Shown: positions 7,906 through 17,432, counted from the first letter of the stretch. The stretch: DNA of 64,000 nucleotides from RPRC01 sp034933285 (GCA_034933285.1 JAYFNT010000010.1:1-64000), one strand, 5' to 3'. The notes: generated from the letters alone by a model not told the origin. Numbers and translations: made by a program.

Positions 7906-10128
7906 TCATTCCGCCGAGGAGCGTTCGAGAATCCGGCCCCTCCTGCGCATGGTGGCAGCATCCAGCAGCATACGTCCCGCCCAGCGGTACACGTTGAATT
8001 CGCTGATCAGGCCCCGCATGACCCGCATCCTGTCGCGCTGCTCCGTCGTTGGCATGGTAAGCGCCACCTGGAGCGCTGCTGCGCACTGGTCGATGTCGTA
8101 AGGGTTCACGATCAATGCCTCTGGCAGTTCCCGGGATGCGCCGGTGAACTGGCTCAGGATCAGCACGCCTCGTCCGTCATCCCGAGCAGCCAGGAATTCC
8201 TTTGCCACCAGGTTCATGCCGTCATGGAGGCTGCTCACGATGCAGAGATCCACTCCCCGGTAGTATTCGTAGACTGCCTCATGCTCATGGTGCTCGATTT
8301 TGAGAATGATCGGCAGGTAGCCCTCATTGCCGAAACGTTCATTTATTCTGGCAGCCGCATCCCTTACCTGGACCTGGAATTCCTGGTACTGCCCGATGCT
8401 GGAACGGCTCGGCGCCGCTATCTGGATGAATGAAAACCGGCCTCTCCATTCGGGTTGGAGTTCAAGCAGGCGTTCCACCGCCATAAAGCGCTCCAGTATT
8501 CCCTTTGTGTAGTCGAGCCTGTCAACGCCGAAACCCAGGACATGGTCCGGCGGAAGACCGAGGCGCTCGCGGACATCGGCGCGACAGATCTCCACCGGCT
8601 TGGCGGTTAATTCGGCTGCAGGAGGCCAGTCAATGGATATGGGGTAGCGATGCACAGCAGTCTGGAGCCCACCGTAGGATATGGTAAAGGTCTCTCGGTC
8701 GACCCGCGCTTCCAGCAGGCGGTCGACGGTATCAAAGAAATTGTTGCAGTGAAACTGGGTATGAAACCCGAGGATGCTGCTGCCCAGCATCCCATCAAGC
8801 AATTGTGCGCGCCAAGGGCAGATGGCGAAAGACTCGGGATTCGGCCAGGGTATGTGCCAAAAGGTTATGATGGTGGCGTTGGGAAGCCTGTTGCGTATCA
8901 TACGCGGCAGGAGCGCCAAGTGATAGTCCTGCACCAGTACGATGGGGCTGTCGGTGCCCGATTCGTCAACCACTGCCTCGGCGAACTTCCGGTTTACCGC
9001 CTCGTACCGTTCCCAATCGGTGGCGCGGAAGATAGGACGCACGTGGGCGATGTGGCAGAGCGGCCACAAACCTTCATTGGCGAACCCGTAGTAGTAGCCC
9101 TGCTCTTCTTCAGCGCTCAACCAGAGGCGCCGGATCCGGTAGGAAGGATGATCGGGGGGGACCATGACATGATCGTTGCAATCGACTGTTTCTCGATCGG
9201 CCGAGCCGGCACCGTGCGCGATCCAGGTGCCTGAACAGGCGCGCATGATCGGCTCCAGAGCGGTTACCAGGCCGCTTGCAGGCCGCTGCACCTCGATCCG
9301 ATCGTCATGCTTCACATGGATATACGGCTCCCGGTTCGAAACAACGAGAATTTCCTCGCCGCGCAGTTCCGCCTTGAGGATGGAGCGCAGAGTTTCGGGG
9401 TTCCAGGTGACCTGGCTTTCGTCCCGCGGCCGGAATTCAGCCTCAAGGTCACGGATGAGCATGCGGAGGTCTCGCGCTATGGGTTGCAGCTCAGGCGTCG
9501 GCACAGGCTGTTTCCCACCAGGCCGTTTGATGAGCGCCCCCCGCAGCAGTTCCCGCGTTCCCTCGACCCACCCCCGTCTGCTCAAGTGCGCGATCACCAC
9601 GGTGATCAGCGAAACGATGCCACTGAGGGCCACGAAGAAGTAGAACACGAACTTGCGGGTCTCGGCGCTCCTGCGCTTGATGAAGCTCATGTCATGCACG
9701 AACACCAGCCTGCCGACCTGCCGACCCTCCGATTCGATTGGCTCGACCGAAACGTGCAGCATTCCCCGGGCGCTTGGCAGCATCCGTGCCGGCATGCTCT
9801 CTACCACCGCGATGACGTCACACTTGAGTTCTTGTGGAAAGCTCTTCGTTGCGATGAGTTCGCCGTTGCCAGCGTTGCAAAAACCGATGGCGAACAGGCG
9901 CTCATCTTGGGTAATCCTTTTGAAATAACTGACTATCTTGGCGTTTGAGCCGCTGCCGAGCCGCTCCAGCAGCGGTTCCCGGATCGAGTTGGCAATCAGG
10001 GCCGACCGCATGTCCAGGTCGCGGATGAACCAGCGTTCGATCAGTTTGTCGACCAGCGGCACCACCGTGTAGGCGATGATGACCAGCACGGCCACCAGGG
10101 GGAGTATGAAACGGAGAGATAGTCGCAT
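7906..10128 (-). CDS. otsA: Trehalose-6-phosphate synthase with N-terminal membrane sensor-like domain
   Basis: A 740-residue protein, roughly 270 residues longer than standard OtsA. Residues 7-25 and 161-182 are membrane helices that enclose a predicted periplasmic domain of about 135 residues; a HAMP-like linker follows. The GT20 glycosyltransferase part begins near residue 260 (ILVVSNREPYIH) and includes VLVQDYHLALLPRMIR, FWHIPWPNPE, FGVDRLDYTKGI and SLHDGMNLVAKEF. It should transfer glucose from UDP- or GDP-glucose to glucose 6-phosphate. The sensor-like front end resembles that of signalling proteins and suggests synthesis is tuned by an external cue. OtsB is two genes upstream in the same operon. 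A related acceptor such as glycerol 3-phosphate cannot be excluded. Confidence 0.87.
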   Translation of the reverse strand: MRLSLRFILPLVAVLVIIAYTVVPLVDKLIERWFIRDLDMRSALIANSIREPLLERLGSGSNAKIVSYFKRITQDERLFAIGFCNAGNGELIATKSFPQELKCDVIAVVESMPARMLPSARGMLHVSVEPIESEGRQVGRLVFVHDMSFIKRRSAETRKFVFYFFVALSGIVSLITVVIAHLSRRGWVEGTRELLRGALIKRPGGKQPVPTPELQPIARDLRMLIRDLEAEFRPRDESQVTWNPETLRSILKAELRGEEILVVSNREPYIHVKHDDRIEVQRPASGLVTALEPIMRACSGTWIAHGAGSADRETVDCNDHVMVPPDHPSYRIRRLWLSAEEEQGYYYGFANEGLWPLCHIAHVRPIFRATDWERYEAVNRKFAEAVVDESGTDSPIVLVQDYHLALLPRMIRNRLPNATIITFWHIPWPNPESFAICPWRAQLLDGMLGSSILGFHTQFHCNNFFDTVDRLLEARVDRETFTISYGGLQTAVHRYPISIDWPPAAELTAKPVEICRADVRERLGLPPDHVLGFGVDRLDYTKGILERFMAVERLLELQPEWRGRFSFIQIAAPSRSSIGQYQEFQVQVRDAAARINERFGNEGYLPIILKIEHHEHEAVYEYYRGVDLCIVSSLHDGMNLVAKEFLAARDDGRGVLILSQFTGASRELPEALIVNPYDIDQCAAALQVALTMPTTEQRDRMRVMRGLISEFNVYRWAGRMLLDAATMRRRGRILERSSAE

Positions 10129-10159
10129 GGTGAATTACTCCTGAAGTTTTGCCTGCATT

Positions 10160-11404
10160 CTAAACATAGATCCGCGGCTCCCGGGAGCCCGACAGGAGCT
10201 TATGGAAAAGGATGAGATAGTCCCGCAGGTGGCGGGTCAAAAGGAAGTTTTCCCGGACGAACTCCCGGGCTTTTTCACCCATAACCTTCATTTTTTCCCG
10301 GTGATGGAGAAGGAAACGAATACGGTGGGCCGCACCTTCGGGGGTGTTGACCAGGAAGCCGGTGTGGTAGTCGACGACCTGTTTGCGGATTCCCCCCGTA
10401 TCTCCGCCGATGACCGGTTTTCCTTTCCACAGTCCCTCGGTGACCGTCAGACCGAACCCTTCGCGAAGCGATTTCTGTATTATGACATCAGCTACCCTCT
10501 GGAGCGCGTTCACGGTGCGGTGGGCATCAGGCGGCAACAGCAGGACGTGGATATCCTGATCACCCTTGGCCGATTCCATGACTTCTTCAAGGACTTCCGC
10601 TCCTTCCGGGTCATCGGTGGCCCCGCCGCCCGCCAACACCAGTTGCACCGGCTGGACTTTTTTCACCAGCCTGTAGGCATCGATTACGCCGAGAGGGTCC
10701 TTGAACCGGTCAAAACGCGAAATCTGCACCAGGAGCGGCCGTGAGGGATCGAGGCCGAACTGGGCACGAACCGCCTCCAGTTCATTGGGAAGAAGATCGC
10801 AGTTTTTTTCGCTCAGGGGGTCGATGCTCGGCGCGACCAGGTACTGGGGATGGGGGAGGGGCAGTGCAAACTGGGGCATGGAAAAGATGCTGGCGTCATA
10901 GCCCTTGACTATGGTACGCAGTGTTTTCCAAACCGGAAGATAGGGATGGCTGATGTCGATGTGCGCCCGCCAGACCCATTTTCCCTTGCGTCCTTCACAG
11001 AGGTTCAGCAGCGGGGCAGGCTGCGGGTCATGGATTACCACGATTTCCGCGTCTTCCAGTGATGAACGAAGTGTTTCGGCATTCGTTTCATTGGTTCCAT
11101 GATAGGTTTCCCATCCCTTCTGGGTGATGCTGGTCGGAAAACCCTGCAACCCGTTATGGATCGATTTCGTGACCGAATAGAAATCGCCCGCTCCGCGGAT
11201 CACCTCCCAGCTTGCGTCAATGCCGAGATCACGCATCAGGGGAACCATCCAGGAAAGGATCTCGGCTACGCCGCCCCCCTCACGCGTGGAATTCACGTGA
11301 ACGACCCTGCTGCCGCTCAGTTTCTTGCCCAGCATCCGAAGCTGCCTGATGGCGGAACAACCGGCGCAGGCTTCATACATCAGCAGTGACTTTTCCATTT
11401 TCAT
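10160..11404 (-). CDS. Trehalose synthase, GT4 family (TreT-like)
   Basis: A 414-residue GT-B glycosyltransferase. The start of the catalytic domain (RVVHVNSTREGGGVAEILSW) is the pattern of TreT trehalose glycosyltransferring synthases and related sucrose/trehalose phosphorylase-like GT4 enzymes. The nucleotide-sugar site is seen in SLREGFGLTVTEGLWKGKPV. TreT joins glucose from a nucleoside diphosphate glucose to free glucose in one step and works reversibly. Here it lies between otsA and otsB-linked genes, so one operon seems to hold both a two-step and a one-step trehalose route. The gap to the next gene upstream is 12 bases. Confidence 0.82.
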   Translation of the reverse strand: MKMEKSLLMYEACAGCSAIRQLRMLGKKLSGSRVVHVNSTREGGGVAEILSWMVPLMRDLGIDASWEVIRGAGDFYSVTKSIHNGLQGFPTSITQKGWETYHGTNETNAETLRSSLEDAEIVVIHDPQPAPLLNLCEGRKGKWVWRAHIDISHPYLPVWKTLRTIVKGYDASIFSMPQFALPLPHPQYLVAPSIDPLSEKNCDLLPNELEAVRAQFGLDPSRPLLVQISRFDRFKDPLGVIDAYRLVKKVQPVQLVLAGGGATDDPEGAEVLEEVMESAKGDQDIHVLLLPPDAHRTVNALQRVADVIIQKSLREGFGLTVTEGLWKGKPVIGGDTGGIRKQVVDYHTGFLVNTPEGAAHRIRFLLHHREKMKVMGEKAREFVRENFLLTRHLRDYLILFHKLLSGSREPRIYV

Positions 11405-11416
11405 CTCCCCCTCTCT

Positions 11417-12064
11417 TCAGAGGTTTGAGGCCGACAGCCTTTCGCAAATCTCGTTTCTCATTTCCGAAAGCGTAAGGAAAGCTTGATCGATAGATAGCAG
11501 CGTATCCCGTAAATCCGCAGTTTCATCACCGAACTGCATGAGCCAGGCGGAAAAATCGTCCATGTCAAGGGGCTCTCTCCGATGTGCTTCGATGAAATGG
11601 AAAAAAATGCTTCCGGTACTCATCCTCGCCACAGCCGGCGCCAGTTCTGAAGGTGAGCATATGCGGTCGCCGGTATCGAAAACCACGGTGTCTGCTTCAA
11701 AAAAGTAAAATTCCGATCCCCTGGAAACGGTAGGGGTGATGGAAAGGACATTGAGGCGCTCGTCGATTATGTCGAGCATGACCCCGCGCAGTTCCTCCAT
11801 TGAGGAAAAGGAAAAGGGATCAATTATGCCGAATCGCTCAGCGAGGACCGGGTCTGCCAGGTGCAACTTGGCCCATACGGCGAAGTCATTGTGGTAATCG
11901 GGGTAATCGAAGGAAGGGCGAAGCAGGGTTTCATGGAAGTGGTGATAGAGCACATTCTCGTTGCATACCGCCACTCGTTCCCGCAATTCACGCAGGCTTG
12001 CCGCTTCCGGGAGGCCGCTCATCCTGGTCAGCAAGACACAGTCCATAACGACAAATGGGTTCAT
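11417..12064 (-). CDS. DUF5752-like protein of the trehalose operon
   Basis: A 215-residue protein without signal peptide or membrane segment. I recognise it only as similar to DUF5752-type proteins that travel with TreT-like enzymes (NVLYHHFHETLLRP, then DFAVWAKLHLADPVLAERF). Its start overlaps the otsB stop by four bases (ATGA), which implies coupled translation. Several His and Asp residues are conserved-looking but no catalytic motif is clear. Its constant company suggests a helper or regulator of trehalose metabolism. Confidence 0.65.
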   Translation of the reverse strand: MNPFVVMDCVLLTRMSGLPEAASLRELRERVAVCNENVLYHHFHETLLRPSFDYPDYHNDFAVWAKLHLADPVLAERFGIIDPFSFSSMEELRGVMLDIIDERLNVLSITPTVSRGSEFYFFEADTVVFDTGDRICSPSELAPAVARMSTGSIFFHFIEAHRREPLDMDDFSAWLMQFGDETADLRDTLLSIDQAFLTLSEMRNEICERLSASNL

Positions 12065-12846
12065 GGTATCGCCTCCTTTACATTACCGAGTTCGGTGACA
12101 GTTGCCAGGTTAGCGAGGCGTGAGACTTCCTCCGCAAGTTCACGCGGATCTGCCACGAGCGATGATGCTGGGATCAGCTTACGCTCGCCAACGGTGATCG
12201 CCGCGCCGCCCAGTCGAGTGACGAGACGCATTGCAATGGCATCGTTTTCATCGTCACCGGCATAAAAGAGCGTGCCGGGACGGGGAACAAACTTCATGAA
12301 CCTGCAGAGAGTGCGCACCCCGTAAGCCTTGCTGATGCGCGGTACGAACTGGACTTCATGCACCTCCGGCCCACGGAAAATACGCACCCTGCACCCTGTC
12401 TGCCAGCTTTCCAGCCTGTTAAGCAGTTCCCGGCGTGACGCGTCCGGTGCATGCCTCGTGTGCAGTGCGATCGACCATTTCTTGTCTTCCACCTGGATTC
12501 CCGGCAGGTCCGCCAAGGCCTGGATTTCGGGGACCAGTCTCAGGCGGATCGCTTTCAGCCTTTGGGCAGGCCTTCCGGACAGGATCATCCGGTGACCGCC
12601 CGGCACCATCCATTCCGTGCCGCTTGTGCCGCCCAGGAACAGCCCGCGCACTGGCATCCTCCCGGCAAGATCGTCTAGCTTCCTGCTTGAAAGAACCGCA
12701 ACGTGCTGAAGCGGCACTCGCACCAGATATTCGAGCATTTTCCGGCAGTCGGGATGCAGTTCCGCCCTGTCGCGGTCCCGGACGATCGGAGACAGCGTCC
12801 CGTCGAAATCGAAAAACCAGATTCTTTCCCTGTTTATGGTCTTCAT
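12061..12846 (-). CDS. otsB: Trehalose-6-phosphate phosphatase
   Basis: A 261-residue HAD-superfamily phosphatase that removes phosphate from trehalose 6-phosphate. Motif I is WFFDFDGTLSPI, with the nucleophile and acid Asp pair; motif IV is YAGDDENDAIAMR. LEDSV-type cap elements lie between. Length and order match OtsB. It is the second gene of the leftward operon, four bases after the MarR gene, and completes the OtsA pathway. Confidence 0.9.
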   Translation of the reverse strand: MKTINRERIWFFDFDGTLSPIVRDRDRAELHPDCRKMLEYLVRVPLQHVAVLSSRKLDDLAGRMPVRGLFLGGTSGTEWMVPGGHRMILSGRPAQRLKAIRLRLVPEIQALADLPGIQVEDKKWSIALHTRHAPDASRRELLNRLESWQTGCRVRIFRGPEVHEVQFVPRISKAYGVRTLCRFMKFVPRPGTLFYAGDDENDAIAMRLVTRLGGAAITVGERKLIPASSLVADPRELAEEVSRLANLATVTELGNVKEAIP

Positions 12847-12850
12847 GATC

Positions 12851-13393
12851 TCATTCCATACTGACTTTCAGTGCTTTGTTTGTTTCTTTGGCTTTCCTTC
12901 CCCGCCGTGTTCCAGGTTGATTCACTTCCGGTGAAAGGAACAACTGCGGGGGGATTTCCTGCGCGCCGAGGATTTGGACCATCTGCGCCAGACCGCTGTC
13001 GAGCGTCCTCAGTTTTCGCAATGTCAGCTTTTCAAGCCCGGACACGAGAAGCCCCTGTGCCACTTCCGGCGCCTTTTCCACCACATTCTTCCCGGCGTCG
13101 GTGAGCACCACCTCGACACTTCGGCGGTCCTTCTGGGATCGAACCCGTGCGATCAGGCCCTTTTTCTCAAGTCGATCGAGAATCCCCACCGTGGTGGCAG
13201 GATGCAGATACATTCGTGCAGCGAGGTCCGACACCCGAATGGGGGCCGAATCAGCGATAACCTTGATTGCCCAGAGCTGGGGTCCCGTCAGACCGGTTTC
13301 CCGTTCGGCCTTCTTCGAATGGCCATGCACTACCTGGAATACACGGCGGAGATTGTCTACAATTGACGAAATCATGCATGGCTTATCTTCCAT
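12851..13393 (-). CDS. MarR-family transcriptional regulator
   Basis: A 180-residue winged-helix regulator. The core (LTGPQLWAIKVIADSAPIRV, SDLAARMYLHPATTVGILDR, then SQKDRRSVEVVLTDAGK) is the standard MarR DNA-binding domain with its basic wing. A charged 45-residue tail is extra. It is the first gene of the operon otsB-DUF5752-treT-otsA-nhaA and probably controls it and itself. No cysteine-based sensor is evident. Confidence 0.85.
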   Translation of the reverse strand: MEDKPCMISSIVDNLRRVFQVVHGHSKKAERETGLTGPQLWAIKVIADSAPIRVSDLAARMYLHPATTVGILDRLEKKGLIARVRSQKDRRSVEVVLTDAGKNVVEKAPEVAQGLLVSGLEKLTLRKLRTLDSGLAQMVQILGAQEIPPQLFLSPEVNQPGTRRGRKAKETNKALKVSME

Positions 13394-13693
13394 GGACGCA
13401 CCTCAAAAAATAGTTGCTTTTCGTGAACGAATGCATGTAAGGTAGTTTACAGGTAATTTGTGTAGAAATCAATTAATAGTGAAATTAATGCGTATAATCA
13501 GATATATATGCATGGAATTGCCTGCATTGTGTGCCAATTTCTTTCTGTTTCCCCCGGGCGGCCGCGATAATTGATCGTACTTGTTGCGGCGCCTGTTTCT
13601 CATGGTTATGGGTGGAATCTCGTTTCCACCCTGCTTTTTTTGCCATATGCCCATCCGTTTGACATGCAAAAAAAATGAAAGGACTGCTGTCTT
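13394..13693. promoter_or_regulatory. Divergent promoter region of the osmotic operon and the TPR gene
   Basis: No gene is visible. The stretch separates the leftward MarR-led operon from the rightward TPR gene and must hold both promoters. An AT-rich segment at about 13450-13510 contains ATTAAT twice, six bases apart, a plausible but unproven MarR operator. A GC-rich part near 13555-13575 holds a GGCGGCCGC-like palindrome. Confidence 0.35.
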
Positions 13694-14677
13694 GTGAAAA
13701 GGATACAACGAATATTTATTTTGTGCGGTGTTGTGTTGACGGCGTCTCTGCCGGTATTTGCCGTGCCGGCGCCGGCCACCGATCTGCCGCAAGCAGGAGA
13801 GCCCAAGCACCGAGATCGTAAGGACGTAGCGGATCATTACTTCCGCGGGGTGACGTTCGAAAGCAGCGGACGCCTTGATGATGCGGTGCGTGAATATCGC
13901 AGGGTGCTCCAGGCGTCCCCCGCCAACGGTGACGCCCGCCGCAGGCTTGCCGAAATCCACGTACTGCGGGGGGAGCGGACCCTGGCAATCGAACAGTTCA
14001 AGGAGCTGGCACGCTACCAGCCGCGCAATCCGGTGATCCACTTCCGCCTGGCACAGCTCTACGAAGCGAGCGGCAACCAGCGCAAGGCCTCGGCAGAATA
14101 CCGTGAAGTGACCAGGATCTCCCCAAAATCCATTCCCGCAAGTCGCAAACTTGCCCGTCTTTATGAAAAGAGGAAGATGAACGACGAGGCTGCAGCCGTA
14201 TACCGCAAAATCCTCGAACTTGACTACGACAATGTATCAGCTCGAAATTCCCTGATAGCTCTCTATCTGCGAGAAAAGAAGTACGATGAACTCACGGAGT
14301 TTCTCAAGGAGAGAACCGAACGCAGCCCCGATGATGCAACCGGACACTACAAACTGGGAGTGGTATACGAATTCAGGGAGAATTACGACAAAGCAGTTGC
14401 AGAGTACGGTAAAGCCGTCGAACTGGAGGCCGGCAACGGCAAGTTCGTGAATGCTCTGGCGCGCGTCTACCAAAAAACGGGCCGGGCGGATGAGGCAAAG
14501 AAATTGCTGGAAGTTGCCGCCAAAGAAAACCCCGGCATGAAAGGGTTGGCCCTTCCCATGAAGAGCATGCAAGAGGAATTCAAGTCGCACCACACGGACA
14601 GGAAGAAAAAATATTCAAAAAAGCACAAAAAGATTAAGAGCATGAAGGGAACCAAGAAAAAGCACCGCCGTCGCTGA
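13694..14677 (+). CDS. Exported TPR-repeat protein with lysine-rich tail
   Basis: A 327-residue protein that begins at GTG with a signal peptide (IFILCGVVLTASLPVFA). Residues from about 45 to 280 form six or so tetratricopeptide repeats, recognisable by YFRGVTFESSGRLDDAVREY, YEASGNQRKASAEYREV and YEFRENYDKAVAEYGKAVEL. The last 35 residues are almost all Lys, His and Arg, ending KKKHRRR. TPR proteins scaffold protein complexes; the basic tail could bind nucleic acid, lipopolysaccharide or the cell wall. It stands alone, so its partner cannot be told from context. Confidence 0.8.
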   Translation: MKRIQRIFILCGVVLTASLPVFAVPAPATDLPQAGEPKHRDRKDVADHYFRGVTFESSGRLDDAVREYRRVLQASPANGDARRRLAEIHVLRGERTLAIEQFKELARYQPRNPVIHFRLAQLYEASGNQRKASAEYREVTRISPKSIPASRKLARLYEKRKMNDEAAAVYRKILELDYDNVSARNSLIALYLREKKYDELTEFLKERTERSPDDATGHYKLGVVYEFRENYDKAVAEYGKAVELEAGNGKFVNALARVYQKTGRADEAKKLLEVAAKENPGMKGLALPMKSMQEEFKSHHTDRKKKYSKKHKKIKSMKGTKKKHRRR

Positions 14678-15035
14678 CAAACCGTGATGCTGATCCCGCC
14701 GTCAAGTTATGCCGGGTGCAAAAACCGGATTTCCTGTAAAGCCTGTGAAAAATGGGAATGGTCAATCGTTTGTGCTGACCATGAGCCTTGGGCTCTTACC
14801 CGAAAGAGATCAGCCTGTTCGTTAGCCGGCTGCTGAGCAATAATCTCTTGTTGTCGATCTTGAATATGCTATTATATGAATATGTGGAACAAAGGATATC
14901 GGCAGGTGCGTCAGTTGGCAAATATCGGGGGAGCAACGAGGAAACATTCAGAGCAAATTGAGAGAATGGCTTGCCGGCTCACGAATTTGGTTCATGCGAA
15001 CCAAAAAAGGTGGACACGCAGAAAGGAGATAGAAA
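14678..15035 (+). promoter_or_regulatory. Gene-free leader with inverted repeats
   Basis: No credible gene lies here; a frame from 14876 only shadows the next gene. Three inverted repeats occur in a row: GGTCA/TGACC at about 14759-14780, GAGCC/GGCTC at about 14783-14795, and AAGAGAT (14804-14810) with ATCTCTT (14843-14849). They could fold as a leader RNA or as terminator remnants. Confidence 0.3.
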
Positions 15036-15473
15036 ATGAGAAAAATAGCGATTTACTCAGCTATGACAATAGCATTGCTGTTGCCAGTTATGCCAAATTT
15101 CAGTTATGCCCAGCAGGGGGGTCCCTCCGGCCAAGGCGACTGGCATGGCGGTATGATGGGCGGTGGTATGATGTATGGCAGAGCAACCGGCCCGGGTGGG
15201 TGGTATTGCCCGTGGATGGGCGGATACGGCGGCTATGGCCACATGCGCGGCGGATCGGCCTATTACAACCGGGGAGGAAAGCCGTTAACCGAGACCCAGG
15301 CCCAGCAGTTGGTGACGGAGTACTACATCCAGGACAATCCCAATCTCAAGCTAGGGAAGATTGTGGACAAGCATGACTCCTACGAGGCCACAATAGTAAC
15401 CAAGAAGGAGGGTGCGTTGGTCGAACGGATTCAGGTGGACAAGAAGACAGGTTGGTTCCGCAATGTTGAGTAA
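15036..15473 (+). CDS. Exported Gly/Met/His-rich small protein with PepSY-like end
   Basis: A 145-residue protein with signal peptide (MRKIAIYSAMTIALLLPVMPNFSYAQ) after the site AAAGGAGA. Residues 28-80 are rich in Gly, Met, His, Tyr and Trp (WHGGMMGGGMMYGR), a composition seen in periplasmic metal-binding or adhesion-prone proteins. The C-terminal half (LTETQAQQLVTEYYI then YEATIVTKKEGALVERIQVD) resembles a PepSY fold. The methionines and histidines suggest copper or silver binding, but this is inference. Confidence 0.72.
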   Translation: MRKIAIYSAMTIALLLPVMPNFSYAQQGGPSGQGDWHGGMMGGGMMYGRATGPGGWYCPWMGGYGGYGHMRGGSAYYNRGGKPLTETQAQQLVTEYYIQDNPNLKLGKIVDKHDSYEATIVTKKEGALVERIQVDKKTGWFRNVE

Positions 15474-15507
15474 TGTGTGAATTGTACTGAAGACAATGTT
15501 CATATAG

Positions 15508-15543
15508 AAAAAAGGCCCTGTCGCTGAGACAGGGCCTTTTTCT
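15508..15543 (+). terminator. Rho-independent terminator
   Basis: AAAAAAGGCCCTGTC (15508-15522) pairs with GACAGGGCCTTTTT around GCTGA, and a T run follows. It ends the Gly/Met-rich gene; its symmetric A and T tracts would also work from the other side. Confidence 0.9.
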
Positions 15544-15773
15544 ACCTTAGTTCACGCTTGGGCCGAGAATGGCATCTGAAGAAAACAGACGCAAGACAGC
15601 CTTCCAAAGAGCTGGAGAGTCGCAATTTTATGCGAAATGGCCAAGTTTTCCATTCCATGGAATAACCGCTGCGTTGTTTGACGGTCTGTAACAACATGGT
15701 ATAGTACATTCAAAATGCTTTACTTGGTTGTAATTACACGTATATGGGGCGCTTCTGCTAAAAAGGATGTTTC
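15544..15773. other. Gene-free stretch before the DUF389 gene
   Basis: With the terminator before it, this makes a 300-base gap. No gene is visible. It has a 12-bp palindrome ATTCCATGGAAT at 15652-15663, a possible operator for the membrane protein gene that follows. Confidence 0.3.
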
Positions 15774-17432
15774 ATGGTGAAAGTGTTTTGGGAATTCTTC
15801 GCCAAGCGCATCAGAAGAACCCGCACAGTTGCGATCGAACAGGTCAATCACGAAGCGGTCATCAACGGTGTTTTCCAGGAAGTGGAGATCACCTCGGGGT
15901 ATTTCTTCGTATTGAGCCTTGCCAACCTGATCGCGCTGACGGGGCTGATTGTCAACAGCGCACCGGTAATCATCGGCGCAATGCTGATCTCGCCTCTCAT
16001 GGGGCCGATCCTCAGCACGGGCTTTGCCTTTGTGACAGGAAACAGGATCATCTGGCGAAAAGCGCTCGGCAAAATTTCTCTCAGCGTCGTCCTGACGCTG
16101 ATCGTCGCGGCGGCGGCGTCATACCTTTCCCCTCTCCAGGAAATAACGACAGAAATTGCTGCCCGGACAAGGCCCAACCTCTATGACCTGCTGATTGCCA
16201 TTTTCGCTGGCCTGGCGGGCGCCATTGCCATCTGCACGAAAAAAAACTTCATAACCATAGTTCCCGGAGTGGCCATCGCAACCGCGGTCATCCCTCCTCT
16301 CAGCGTTGCCGGCTTCGGTATCGGGACCGGAAGTTTCAGCATCCTGGTGGGAGGGTTCTTCCTGTTTTTCACCAACTTCGTGGCGATAATCATTTCCACC
16401 TGCGCCGTACTCTTTTTTTTCGGGTTCACGCCATATTCGGATTCCGGTCTCGAAAAAGCTGCTTTGAAAAAACGCATGGTGTTCCTCGTTTCAGTCCTGT
16501 TTGTCATCTGCATTCCGCTGATCTATACCCTTCAACAGTCCATAACGAAACTGGGGCTCAAGAAGAAGATTTCTACTACGCTGAAAAGCCAACTCGACCG
16601 GCCCGATGTTTCTCGCCTTTCCACCTTCACCTACCAGGAGAAATCCGACAAGAGTATCGAGATCAGCGCCGTCATCAATACGACCAGATACCTGTCGGAG
16701 AAAGAGATTTCGTCTGCCGAAAAGATCGTGGAGGGAACCCTCGGGCGGCGGATAGAATTTCACCTGGAACAGATCAGGGTCCAACCCGGCGGGCTCAAGG
16801 AGGAACCTGCCATCAAGTCTGCGGTCATTCCCCTGCCGGCAGTGAAGAAGCGTCTGCCGGAGGAAAAGGTGACGGATGCCCGGAAGGACCTCCAGCAGGT
16901 GTTTACTGGTGTCATGGAAAAGATCGACACGTACATTTCACCCTCGATGGTCAATAGCTTTACCGTCGGCATTCCAAATCAAGGCTTGTCCGTCAATCTT
17001 GCTCTCGTCGTTCAGAGAGATTACCCTCTGACCGATGACGAACTGCGGCTTTTGGAGAGAGTCGCTTCCGGAGAAGCTGGAGTTCCCGTGCGCCTGGAGG
17101 TTAAGATGGTTCCTTTTATCCCTCCGCTGGTCTTTCCCAATGGGAGCGTGGAGGTTTCGGATGAGATGAAGCGGTCACTCCTGGCTGCCAGGCAGGTGTT
17201 CGAAAGAGACCAGGATATGTCCGTACTGGTGGAATCCCGTGTCGAACGCCCGTCCAGACTGCGGAAAAACCGACTCTACGCCACGGACAGGGCCGTTGCC
17301 GTGGCGCTTTACCTCAAGGACAATTGCGGGGTGGCCCCGGAAAAGATACGGACACGGACTTCTCCGTCGGCGAAAGACGGCAGGCCGACGGTCATCGTCA
17401 GCATCCTTCCTGCGAGAAACATCGGGCATTGA
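15774..17432 (+). CDS. DUF389 (TIGR00341-type) integral membrane protein
   Basis: A 552-residue protein. Residues about 40-275 hold six or more hydrophobic helices and the family signature VNSAPVIIGAMLISPLMGPI, with PGVAIATAVIPPLSVAGFG further on. This is the DUF389 domain, of unknown biochemical function. Residues 290-552 are soluble; the end (QVFERDQDMSVLVESR and RLYATDRAVAVALYLKDN) recalls an OmpA/MotB-type C-terminal fold that could bind peptidoglycan. No signal-peptide cleavage is expected. It is transcribed alone. Confidence 0.8.
   Translation: MVKVFWEFFAKRIRRTRTVAIEQVNHEAVINGVFQEVEITSGYFFVLSLANLIALTGLIVNSAPVIIGAMLISPLMGPILSTGFAFVTGNRIIWRKALGKISLSVVLTLIVAAAASYLSPLQEITTEIAARTRPNLYDLLIAIFAGLAGAIAICTKKNFITIVPGVAIATAVIPPLSVAGFGIGTGSFSILVGGFFLFFTNFVAIIISTCAVLFFFGFTPYSDSGLEKAALKKRMVFLVSVLFVICIPLIYTLQQSITKLGLKKKISTTLKSQLDRPDVSRLSTFTYQEKSDKSIEISAVINTTRYLSEKEISSAEKIVEGTLGRRIEFHLEQIRVQPGGLKEEPAIKSAVIPLPAVKKRLPEEKVTDARKDLQQVFTGVMEKIDTYISPSMVNSFTVGIPNQGLSVNLALVVQRDYPLTDDELRLLERVASGEAGVPVRLEVKMVPFIPPLVFPNGSVEVSDEMKRSLLAARQVFERDQDMSVLVESRVERPSRLRKNRLYATDRAVAVALYLKDNCGVAPEKIRTRTSPSAKDGRPTVIVSILPARNIGH

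Noticed and set aside
14876..15376. Plus-strand frame of 166 codons
   Set aside because: It overlaps the exported Gly/Met-rich protein in another frame; only that one has a signal peptide and a good ribosome site.
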